In this document: positions 6,972 through 12,826 of the stretch, piece after piece
Numbering within the stretch: position 1 is the stretch's first letter
Layout of the letters: each line of letters opens with the position of its first letter
Assembly: GCA_021828605.1 (NCBI GenBank)
Contig: JAJZEG010000090.1
Span: forward strand, 1-12,826
Direction: 5' to 3'
Length of the DNA stretch: 12,826 nucleotides
Source: Pseudomonadota bacterium
GTDB lineage: Bacteria; Pseudomonadota; Alphaproteobacteria; Acetobacterales; Acetobacteraceae
Program-made: the position numbers and the translations under genes
Notes under the pieces: generated by a model
What the model was told of the DNA's origin: nothing
Database searches by the model: none
What the model saw: only the letters and a program-made list of their open reading frames with translations

Positions 6972-7874
6972 GTGACCGCCCCGATCCTGATCACTGGCGC
7001 GTCCGGCTTTGTCGGGCGCGCATTGCGCCCCGCCCTCGCCCACGCATTCGGCGCGGCATCCCTGCATCAATTCACCAACGACATCACCGACCGCGCCGCC
7101 ATCGACAGCGCCATGATGCAGGCTCAACCCGCTATCGTCATTCATCTCGCCGCCATCGCCGCCGTGCCGCAAGCGCGCAACAACCTCACTTATTGTTTCG
7201 AGGTCAATCTGACCGGCACGCTGCATCTCGCCGAGGCAATCATCACCCACGCCCCTCATGCAAAACTGATTTATTTCGGCAGCGGTGATTGCTATGGCGC
7301 CTCATTCCAATCAGGCGCACCCGCCACCGAAACCACCCTGCTCGCCCCGCTCAATAGCTACGCAGCCTCGAAGGCCGCCGCCGATCTCGCCCTCGGCGCG
7401 CTTGCCACCGAGCGCGGATTGCGGTTGCTGCGCCTGCGCCCTTTCAACCAGATCGGCCCAAACATGCCGGAAAACTACGCGATGGGCAGCTTCGCCGCCC
7501 AGCTCAAACGCATCCGCGCGGGCACCGCACCGCCGCGTCTCAATGTCGGCAATCTCGATGCCGAGCGCGATATGCTGCATGTCAGTGATGTCGCCGACGC
7601 CGTGGTGCGCGCGATCAAACTCAGCCTCGCGGATCGCCTCGCCGAAAATCTGGTGCTCAACCTCGCCTCCGGTCAGCCGCGCCAAATCGGCGCCATGCTC
7701 GATGATCTGATCGCCCGCTCGGGCCTGCCGGTCACCATCACCCAAGACCCAACCCGCCTGCGCCCGTCCGACATCCCGCGCGCAGTTGGCGATGCGAGCG
7801 CCGCCCAACGCATCCTCGGCTGGACTCCAGCCATCCCCTATCAGCAATGGCTGGATGATCTGCTGGCGCCGTAA
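6972..7874 (+). CDS. rmd: GDP-6-deoxy-D-mannose (GDP-D-rhamnose) reductase
   Basis: An NAD(P)-dependent extended SDR that reduces the 4-keto group of the Gmd product to give GDP-D-rhamnose; cytoplasmic. Its 300 residues match the length of characterised Rmd (about 304 in P. aeruginosa). TGASGFVG (8-15) binds the cofactor, GSGDCYG (103-109) carries the catalytic Ser region and SYAASK has Y130 and K134. The segment RPFNQIGPNMPENY and the ERDMLHVSDVADAV motif are typical of the group. The start is GTG at 6972, 7 bp after the gmd stop, with a weak GAG/AGG upstream, suggesting coupling to gmd. The alternative is another 4-keto reductase such as fucose synthase (Fcl), but the protein lacks the Fcl-type SSCIYP segment, and pairing with a short Gmd favours Rmd. 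Stop is 7 bp from the convergent oxidoreductase gene. Confidence 0.92.
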   Translation: MTAPILITGASGFVGRALRPALAHAFGAASLHQFTNDITDRAAIDSAMMQAQPAIVIHLAAIAAVPQARNNLTYCFEVNLTGTLHLAEAIITHAPHAKLIYFGSGDCYGASFQSGAPATETTLLAPLNSYAASKAAADLALGALATERGLRLLRLRPFNQIGPNMPENYAMGSFAAQLKRIRAGTAPPRLNVGNLDAERDMLHVSDVADAVVRAIKLSLADRLAENLVLNLASGQPRQIGAMLDDLIARSGLPVTITQDPTRLRPSDIPRAVGDASAAQRILGWTPAIPYQQWLDDLLAP

Positions 7875-7881
7875 ACGCGCA

Positions 7882-10173
7882 TCACCCCATCACCTCCACC
7901 AGCACCGGGATCGATTTCGCCGCAGGGGTCTGCGCCAACTGATCATGATTGCCTAACGCTAACAACGGATTAGTTTCTGGGTAATAGGCCCCCACCGAGC
8001 CGCGCGGAATATTATAGGCAATCGCCGTCAGATTTTCGACCACCCGGTCGATGCCATCAGCGGACAGGGTGCGCAACCGTACTTTCGCGCCGGGCCGCAC
8101 ACCGCGCGCTTCCATGTCCGCCTCGTTCATCAGGACCACCATTCGATCGCCCTTAATCCCGCGATACCGGTCATCATTACTGTAAATGGTGGTGTTATAT
8201 TGATCATGACTGCGCAAGGTAGCCAAACGCAGCATGTCCGGATTACTCACTTGCGCGGGGTCTTCGCCGAGCCCGTCAAACACCAGAAAATTGGCCTTGC
8301 CGCTCGCAGTGTGCCATTCGCGCTCGCTCGCCGGATTGCGCAACCGAAACCCACCTGGCTGGCGCACGCGTTTATTGAAATCGGCGAATAGATCGGGATA
8401 GACCGCCTCGATCGCATCGCGAATCCGATCATAATTCGCGACATAGCCATCCCAATCGATATGCGTGTGTTGATCAGGGAAAATCGCCTTCGCCATGCCG
8501 CAGACAATGGCGACTTCCGAGCGCAGATCGGCACTCGCGGGTTCTAACAATCCGCCCGATGCATGCACAAAACTCATACTATCCTCAACCGTCACCGATT
8601 GTAGCACCCCGTTTTGCGCATCAAGTTCACTGCGCGCCCGGCACGGCAAAATCAACGCCTCTCTGCCATGCACCACATGCCCGCGATTAAGCTTGGTATT
8701 CACCCCAACGGTCAGGCCGATCTCGCGCATCGCGGCCTGCACCCGCTTTGTGTCAGGGACAGCCGCCACAAAATTACCGCCCATCGCCAAAAACACCCGC
8801 ACCTCGCCGCGTAGCATTGCCTCGATACTGGTCACCACCCCATGCCCATGCGCGCGCGGCGGTGCGAACTTAAATACCCGACCCAACTGATCCAGATAAG
8901 CCTCGGTCGGCTTTTCATCGATCCCGACCGTGCGATCACCCTGCACATTCGAATGACCGCGCACCGGCGAAATCCCGGTCCCCTCCCTGCCAATATTGCC
9001 GCGCAGCAGGAGCAGGTTCACGCATTGTTGAATATTCTCCGAACCATGCTTATGCTGGGTAATCCCCATGCCAAACATCAAAATAACCGATTTTGCACCG
9101 CAATAAATATCGGCAACCTGTTGCAACATCTCGCGCGTCAACCCGGATGTTTCAATAATATCATCCCACGTCGTCGCATCCAAATCAGCAACCAGCGCGT
9201 CGAATCCTGTGGTATGTTCAGCAATAAACGCATCATCGAGCACAGCGGGCCGACCCTGCGCCTTCGCCGCGCGATCCGCCTCGATCACCAGTTTCATCAC
9301 GCCTTTCAGCGCCGCAACATCGCCGCCGATTTTCACCTGACAATAGAGATGCGCGATCTTGGCGCCATTCAACAGCATATCCTGGGTGCTTTTCGGATCG
9401 GCGAACCGCTCTAACGCCCGCTCGCGCAGCGGGTTAAACACCACGATCCGCGCACCGCGCTTCGCTGCATCGCGCAGCGTGCCCATCGCGCGCGGCGAAT
9501 TGGTGCCGGGATTTTGGCCGATATTCAGAATCATGTCGGCATGTTCAAAATCTTCGAGCACCGCCGTGCCTTTGCCAATCCCAATCGATAGCGGCATCCC
9601 CCGGCTGGTTGGCTCGTGGCACATATTCGAGCAATCGGGAAAATTATTGGTCCCCACTAACCGACCGAGCAGCGCAAACAAAAACGCCGCCTCGTTCGAT
9701 GTCCTGCCCGACACATAAAACTCCGCCTGATCGGGGCTGCTCATCGCGTTGATATGCCGCGCGATAATCGCAAACGCCTCATCCCACGAGACCGGCACAT
9801 ATTTATCCGACGCCGCATCATAGCGCATCGGCTCGGTCAACCGCCCTTGCTGTTCGAGCCAATGATCGCTCTGTGCGGCCAGTTCGCTCACTGTGTGGCG
9901 CGCAAAAAATTCACGTGTCACGCGCTTATCGGTGACTTCCCAGGCAATCGCCTTGGCACCATTTTCGCAAAACTCGAAGGACGAGGTATGTTTCGGATCG
10001 GGCCACGCACAGCCGGGGCAATCAAAGCCCTCAGGCTGATTGGCCGCCAACAACGCCCGGCTACCACGCGCCACCACGCTTTGCTGCCGCAGCGCCTTCG
10101 CCGTTGCCGCAAGCGCACCCCAACCGCCCGCCGGCGCGTCATAGGGCGCAAAAATCTCATCCTGCTGTGCCAT
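7882..10173 (-). CDS. FdhF/YdeP-family molybdopterin oxidoreductase
   Basis: A 763-residue member of the formate-dehydrogenase-like DMSO-reductase superfamily, YdeP branch, expected to bind bis-molybdopterin guanine dinucleotide and one Fe-S cluster. The physiological substrate is unknown; E. coli YdeP (about the same length) is linked to acid resistance. Counting from ATG 10173: C52-x2-C55 (FDCPGCAWPDP) is the likely cluster site, with C69 nearby; SNMCHE holds C185 where the Mo ligand is expected; RLVGTNNFPDCSN, LRGNIGREG and GHSNVQGDRT are typical; the C-terminal molydopterin-binding domain follows about residue 640. I choose ATG 10173 because AAAGGA sits 6 nt upstream; a start 42 nt earlier has no such site. 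No Tat signal is seen, so it should be cytoplasmic. It is divergent from nfu, an Fe-S scaffold gene, across 184 bp. No fdhD or partner subunit is present. Confidence 0.92.
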   Translation of the reverse strand: MAQQDEIFAPYDAPAGGWGALAATAKALRQQSVVARGSRALLAANQPEGFDCPGCAWPDPKHTSSFEFCENGAKAIAWEVTDKRVTREFFARHTVSELAAQSDHWLEQQGRLTEPMRYDAASDKYVPVSWDEAFAIIARHINAMSSPDQAEFYVSGRTSNEAAFLFALLGRLVGTNNFPDCSNMCHEPTSRGMPLSIGIGKGTAVLEDFEHADMILNIGQNPGTNSPRAMGTLRDAAKRGARIVVFNPLRERALERFADPKSTQDMLLNGAKIAHLYCQVKIGGDVAALKGVMKLVIEADRAAKAQGRPAVLDDAFIAEHTTGFDALVADLDATTWDDIIETSGLTREMLQQVADIYCGAKSVILMFGMGITQHKHGSENIQQCVNLLLLRGNIGREGTGISPVRGHSNVQGDRTVGIDEKPTEAYLDQLGRVFKFAPPRAHGHGVVTSIEAMLRGEVRVFLAMGGNFVAAVPDTKRVQAAMREIGLTVGVNTKLNRGHVVHGREALILPCRARSELDAQNGVLQSVTVEDSMSFVHASGGLLEPASADLRSEVAIVCGMAKAIFPDQHTHIDWDGYVANYDRIRDAIEAVYPDLFADFNKRVRQPGGFRLRNPASEREWHTASGKANFLVFDGLGEDPAQVSNPDMLRLATLRSHDQYNTTIYSNDDRYRGIKGDRMVVLMNEADMEARGVRPGAKVRLRTLSADGIDRVVENLTAIAYNIPRGSVGAYYPETNPLLALGNHDQLAQTPAAKSIPVLVEVMG

Positions 10174-10292
10174 TTTTAGTCCTTTATCCAGCCAACCGGC
10201 CATTATGGAACTCAATAACCGCTAACCCTTGCCAAGTAAGCGCAACGGCGCACGGATCAACCGCACGCACATCACCCACCCGATCCCACCGC

Positions 10293-10321
10293 TTGGAGCC
10301 CACGCCATCTCGCCCTATATT
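10293..10321 (+). promoter_or_regulatory. Predicted sigma70-type promoter of nfu operon
   Basis: TTGGAG (10293-10298), exactly 17 bp, then TATATT (10316-10321). Predicted transcription would begin about 10328, giving a leader of roughly 30 nt that contains AGGAG before the nfu ATG at 10358. This is the best promoter match in the window. Confidence 0.55.
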
Positions 10322-10325
10322 AACT

Positions 10326-10340
10326 GGACCCCATTGGTCC
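10326..10340 (+). promoter_or_regulatory. Palindrome GGACC-N5-GGTCC at predicted nfu transcription start
   Basis: A perfect 5-5-5 inverted repeat begins 5 bp after the -10 box and spans the predicted transcription start. The position suits a repressor site; it could also be a short 5'-RNA hairpin. It does not match a regulator motif that I can name with confidence. Confidence 0.35.
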
Positions 10341-10357
10341 TGATCAGAGGAGCATCC

Positions 10358-10915
10358 ATGTTTATCGAAACCGAACCAACCCCCAATCCCGCAACCCTGA
10401 AATTCCTCCCCGGCCGCGTCGTGCTCGATGCCGGCACGGTCGATTTCGCCGACGCCGATGCCGCCAGCATCAGCCCGCTCGGTGCGGCGTTATTCGCGCT
10501 GCCCGGCACCAGCCGGGTATTTTTCGGCCTGGACTTCGTCTCGGTCACCAAGTCTGAGGCGGTCGAATGGTCCGCGCTGCGTCCGCAAATTTTGGGCGCG
10601 ATTATGGAGCATTTTCTGACCGGTCAGCCGTTGATGGCGAGCGATGCCGCCAGCGCGCATGAGGATGTTGATCCCGCCGATCTGGAAATTGCCAACCAAA
10701 TCAAAGAATTGCTCGATACCCGCGTGCGCCCTGCGGTTGCCGGCGATGGCGGTGATATTGTGTTTCGCGGCTTTCGCGATGGCATCGTAACTTTGCATAT
10801 GCAAGGGGCCTGCTCGGGCTGCCCCTCCTCGACGGCGACGCTGAAAATGGGTATCGAAAACTTACTGCGCCATTATATTCCCGAAGTGAAAACGGTGCAG
10901 CAAGTCGCTGCCTGA
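10358..10915 (+). CDS. nfu: Nfu/NifU-type iron-sulfur cluster scaffold protein
   Basis: A 185-residue Fe-S carrier that takes a cluster from the primary assembly machinery and passes it to client enzymes in the cytoplasm. Residues 1-87 form the Nfu N-terminal domain ([19 protein letters not shown] start, [11 protein letters not shown]), and residues about 105-175 the NifU C-terminal domain with the cluster-binding CSGC (C152-x2-C155) in ACSGCPSS. The domain order matches mitochondrial NFU1 rather than the A-type-fused E. coli NfuA. ATG 10358 is chosen for its AGGAG 7 nt upstream and for the conserved family start; a 43-residue upstream extension of the frame has no family similarity. It heads a run of four plus-strand genes, 26 bp before the RutE-like gene, and is divergent from an Fe-S/Mo enzyme gene that could be a client. 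Confidence 0.95.
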   Translation: MFIETEPTPNPATLKFLPGRVVLDAGTVDFADADAASISPLGAALFALPGTSRVFFGLDFVSVTKSEAVEWSALRPQILGAIMEHFLTGQPLMASDAASAHEDVDPADLEIANQIKELLDTRVRPAVAGDGGDIVFRGFRDGIVTLHMQGACSGCPSSTATLKMGIENLLRHYIPEVKTVQQVAA

Positions 10916-10941
10916 TCCTGAATTGCCTCACGGAGATATCC

Positions 10942-11526
10942 ATGACTCTCGATGATTCCGCGCTCGATATTTTATTTCGCAGCGCGCGCAGTAAAAACGC
11001 CTGGACTGATCGCCCGGTGAGCGACGAAACCCTGCACGCTTTATATGATATTTTGAAATTCGGCCCGACCTCGGCGAATTGCTCGCCCGCGCGCTTGGTC
11101 TTTATTCGCACCCAAGAAGCGCGCGACAGACTGAAACCCACCCTCAATCCGGGCAATATCGAGAAAACCATGTCCGCCCCGGTCACGGTCATCGTCGCCC
11201 ATGACCCGCTATTTTACGAGCATTTGCCGAAATTATTCCCCCACGCCGATGCGCGCGCCTGGTTTTCCGGCAACCCCGATCTCGCCGAGGAAACCGCGAT
11301 GCGCAATAGCACCTTGCAAGGCGGCTATCTGATCATGGCCGCCCGCGCGCTCGGCCTCGATGTCGGGCCGATGTCGGGCTTTGATAAGGACAAGGTTGAT
11401 CGCGCCTTCCTCGCCGATCATGGCTGGAAATCGAATTTCCTGATCAATCTTGGCTATGGCGTCAGCGATGATCCTTTCGCGCGCAGCCCGCGCCTCGATT
11501 TCGAGGAAGCCTGCCGTCTGATTTGA
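10942..11526 (+). CDS. rutE: RutE-type flavin reductase (malonic semialdehyde reductase family)
   Basis: A 194-residue nitroreductase-fold FMN enzyme very similar along its length to E. coli RutE (196 residues), which reduces malonic semialdehyde to 3-hydroxypropionate in pyrimidine degradation. Shared hallmarks are [19 protein letters not shown] (FMN-binding region), [38 protein letters not shown] and the FEEACRLI end. ATG 10942 has GGAG 6 nt upstream. No other rut gene is near; the neighbours are nfu and tsaB, so its role here may be general aldehyde or nitro-compound reduction rather than uracil breakdown. The stop is followed after 2 nt by the tsaB ATG. Family is certain, physiological substrate inferred only from homology. 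Confidence 0.9.
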   Translation: MTLDDSALDILFRSARSKNAWTDRPVSDETLHALYDILKFGPTSANCSPARLVFIRTQEARDRLKPTLNPGNIEKTMSAPVTVIVAHDPLFYEHLPKLFPHADARAWFSGNPDLAEETAMRNSTLQGGYLIMAARALGLDVGPMSGFDKDKVDRAFLADHGWKSNFLINLGYGVSDDPFARSPRLDFEEACRLI

Positions 11527-11528
11527 TC

Positions 11529-12212
11529 ATGACCCCCCGCTTGCCGCACCGGATTCTCGCCCTCGATGCCTCCGGTGCGCTGGCTTCAATCGGGCTTCTC
11601 GATGGTTTGTCGCTGATAGCCGACCGACAAGCCCCGAGCGGTTCCGGCCTCACCGACCGCCTCGCTGTGATGCTCGCCGAAACCTTGGCCGAAGCCAAGG
11701 AAAAGGCCGCGATTGACCCGGCATCGATCGAGGCGATCGCGGTGATGATCGGCCCCGGCAGTTTCACCGGCATCCGCGCCAGCCTCGCTTTGGCTTATGG
11801 TTTTGGCCAAGCCTTAACCATCCCGATCCATGGCGTGCGCCTAACCGATGCGTTCCAACAGGATCTGCCCAGCCTGACCCGCCCGCTCTGGATCGCAGCA
11901 TCTGCGCGGCGCGGCCATGTATTCATTGAACGCGCCGGTGCGGTGGCGTGTTACGCCGAGGCCGATCTGCCGATCCCCTCGATGCCGGTCGCACTCGCCG
12001 GTGAGCGGGCTGATTGGCTGGCGGCGCAGTACGGCGCGCGGGATGTGGATGTTGAGTTGACCGAGGCGCGTCTGCCCAGCCTGCACAGCATCGCTGCGGC
12101 GCTGCGCATCCGCATTGCAACGGGTGGCGCACCCATCGAAGCCCTACCGCTCTATGTTGAGCCGCCGCTCGCGAAGCTGCCGACGCGCGCCCTACGCCCC
12201 GCACCGCAATGA
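11529..12212 (+). CDS. tsaB: tRNA t6A37 threonylcarbamoyltransferase complex subunit TsaB
   Basis: A 227-residue ASKHA-fold protein (YeaZ) that partners TsaD and TsaE to put threonylcarbamoyl on A37 of ANN-decoding tRNAs. It shows the N-terminal LALDASGALASIGLLD strand-turn-strand and the diagnostic GPGSFTGIRASLALAYGFG (from residue 75). The C-terminal half is short and divergent, normal for TsaB. ATG 11529 lies 2 nt after the RutE-like stop; a TTG 6 nt earlier overlaps that stop and cannot be excluded. No good Shine-Dalgarno is visible, suggesting coupling to upstream translation. It overlaps rimI by 4 nt (ATGA). The tsaB-rimI pairing is widespread in Proteobacteria and supports both calls. 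Confidence 0.93.
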   Translation: MTPRLPHRILALDASGALASIGLLDGLSLIADRQAPSGSGLTDRLAVMLAETLAEAKEKAAIDPASIEAIAVMIGPGSFTGIRASLALAYGFGQALTIPIHGVRLTDAFQQDLPSLTRPLWIAASARRGHVFIERAGAVACYAEADLPIPSMPVALAGERADWLAAQYGARDVDVELTEARLPSLHSIAAALRIRIATGGAPIEALPLYVEPPLAKLPTRALRPAPQ

Positions 12213-12673
12213 CGGTGATGCCGCCCGCTTCGTTCGCACCCGCCTCGTTCGCACCCGCCTCGTTCGCTCACGTCGCCGTGCTCGCTTATTTGCAAAATGC
12301 CTGCTTTCCCGATGATCCCTGGCCGGAATCCGCGTTCGCCGCGTTGCTGGTCGATCCGCCCGGCTTTGGCCTGATCGCCACCAACACAGCGCCGGTCGGC
12401 TTTGCGCTCGCGCGCCTGATCATCGATGAAGCCGAAATCATCAGCCTTGGCATTCTGCCCGCATCACGTCGGCGCGGGGTGGGCGCGTTGATATTGAACC
12501 AGTTGACCGACCAGTGCCGCGCGCGCGGCGCGACCTGCCTGTTCCTCGAAGTCGCCGCCCCAAACCTGGCCGCCACCACACTCTACCGCTCCCACGGATT
12601 TGCCGAGGCGGGCAAACGTCGCCAGTATTACCCGAACGGTGATGACGCGCTGGTTCTGTGTCGGGCGTTGTGA
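12209..12673 (+). CDS. rimI: Ribosomal-protein-alanine N-acetyltransferase, RimI type (GNAT)
   Basis: A 154-residue GNAT acetyltransferase; RimI acetylates the N-terminal alanine of ribosomal protein S18 from acetyl-CoA. The acetyl-CoA pyrophosphate-binding motif is RRRGVG (87-92) in ILPASRRRGVGALIL; the C-terminal LEVAAPNLAATTLYRSHGF and YY..GDDALVL segments are typical of RimI. FPDDPWPESAFAALL matches the family's F..PW....F substrate-loop region. The ATG overlaps the tsaB stop by 4 nt (ATGA), with no separate Shine-Dalgarno, so translation is probably coupled. Unusually, residues 6-20 are a three-fold PASFA repeat encoded by a 15 bp tandem repeat, replacing the usual leading beta strand of the fold; a second in-frame ATG lies at 12218. 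Whether the repeat disturbs activity is unknown. Confidence 0.9.
   Translation: MTVMPPASFAPASFAPASFAHVAVLAYLQNACFPDDPWPESAFAALLVDPPGFGLIATNTAPVGFALARLIIDEAEIISLGILPASRRRGVGALILNQLTDQCRARGATCLFLEVAAPNLAATTLYRSHGFAEAGKRRQYYPNGDDALVLCRAL
12224..12268 (+). repeat. Three-copy 15 bp in-frame tandem repeat at 5' end of rimI
   Basis: Units at 12224-12238, 12239-12253 and 12254-12268 each encode PASFA. They differ only at the second codon of unit 1 (gct against gcc) and the last base of unit 3. The period is a multiple of three, so copy-number change would keep the frame. Confidence 0.9.
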
Positions 12674-12826
12674 TTGGTTTTTCGGTTGCGGTGGTTATTT
12701 GAGATTATATCATCACGCGTTGGGCGTGGATCGTTGAGCGGGAGGGCAAGGAAATTTGGGGTTGGGGTTATCCTTTACGTTATCGAGCACCCACCATATA
12801 AATATCAGCCGTCGGTCGAGCGGATC
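12674..12826. other. Intergenic DNA after rimI, right edge of window
   Basis: No gene is identified in these 153 bp. There is no clear terminator after rimI: a weak imperfect ATCACGC/GCGTGGAT inverted repeat near 12709-12728 lacks a T-run. Two minus-strand frames are open at the right edge, ending at 12713 (37 codons, many prolines) and at 12780 (14 codons); either could be the tail of a gene beyond the edge, but neither shows a recognisable motif. Confidence 0.4.

Larger units (their letters stand above)
10174..10357. promoter_or_regulatory. Divergent regulatory region between YdeP-type gene and nfu
   Basis: This 184 bp region must drive both the Mo/Fe-S oxidoreductase gene (minus) and nfu (plus). 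The plus-strand promoter and palindrome are listed separately. On the minus strand a CATAAT at about 10206-10201 is the best -10, but I see no well-spaced -35 for it. Open frames extending into the region from either gene lack ribosome-binding sites. Confidence 0.45.

Noticed and set aside
10174..10215. 14-residue N-terminal extension of the YdeP-type enzyme
   Set aside because: The ATG at 10173 has AAAGGA at ideal spacing; the upstream ATG has no comparable site.
10229..10357. 43-residue N-terminal extension of Nfu
   Set aside because: It would run through the predicted promoter and palindrome, has no family similarity, and a strong AGGAG precedes the ATG at 10358.
1..12826. Phage defence, CRISPR, toxin-antitoxin or mobile-element content
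   Set aside because: No matching protein motifs, repeat arrays, terminal inverted repeats or transposase remnants were seen; all large genes belong to known metabolic, glycan or RNA-related families.

Overview
The window is GC-rich DNA (AT-rich only in one intergenic stretch) that looks like a chromosomal segment of an alphaproteobacterium, most likely an acidophilic or acetic-acid-type member of the Acetobacteraceae/Rhodospirillales. That placement is an inference from base composition, codon use and the gene families present; no rRNA or other phylogenetic marker is in view. Eleven confident protein genes fill almost all of the sequence. I see no tRNA, rRNA, CRISPR array, insertion sequence or phage gene.

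Left part (1-3321, all minus strand): two tandem genes for divergent GT61/DUF563-like glycosyltransferases, joined by a TGATG stop/start overlap, are followed after about 120 bp by an RhlE-type DEAD-box RNA helicase that runs off the left edge. An AT-rich divergent region (3322-3492) separates them from a plus-strand gene for a secreted SIMPL-domain (DUF541) protein. That gene converges, with a 7 bp gap, on a minus-strand GT4 glycosyltransferase (4220-5686).

Central part: a 297 bp divergent intergenic region carrying a nested inverted repeat leads into gmd-rmd (5984-7874). These two genes encode the complete two-step route from GDP-D-mannose to GDP-D-rhamnose. With the divergent GT4 gene and the nearby GT61-like pair, the area looks like a small surface-polysaccharide locus in which D-rhamnose is made and transferred. 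No polymerase, flippase or ABC exporter is in view. rmd converges, again with a 7 bp gap, on a large FdhF/YdeP-type molybdopterin oxidoreductase gene (minus strand, true start at 10173).

Right part (10358-12673, plus strand): an apparent four-gene operon, nfu (Fe-S scaffold) - rutE-like flavin reductase - tsaB (tRNA t6A synthesis) - rimI (protein N-acetyltransferase). The genes are 2-26 bp apart or overlap, behind a recognisable sigma70-type promoter with a palindrome at the predicted transcription start. The Nfu gene is divergent from the Fe-S/Mo oxidoreductase gene. The last 153 bp hold no identified gene.

I found no convincing wholly new system. The most distinctive items are the GT61-like gene pair lacking the usual His-Gly-Ala signature, the nested hairpin upstream of gmd, the operator-like palindrome at nfu, and an in-frame 15 bp tandem repeat at the start of rimI.
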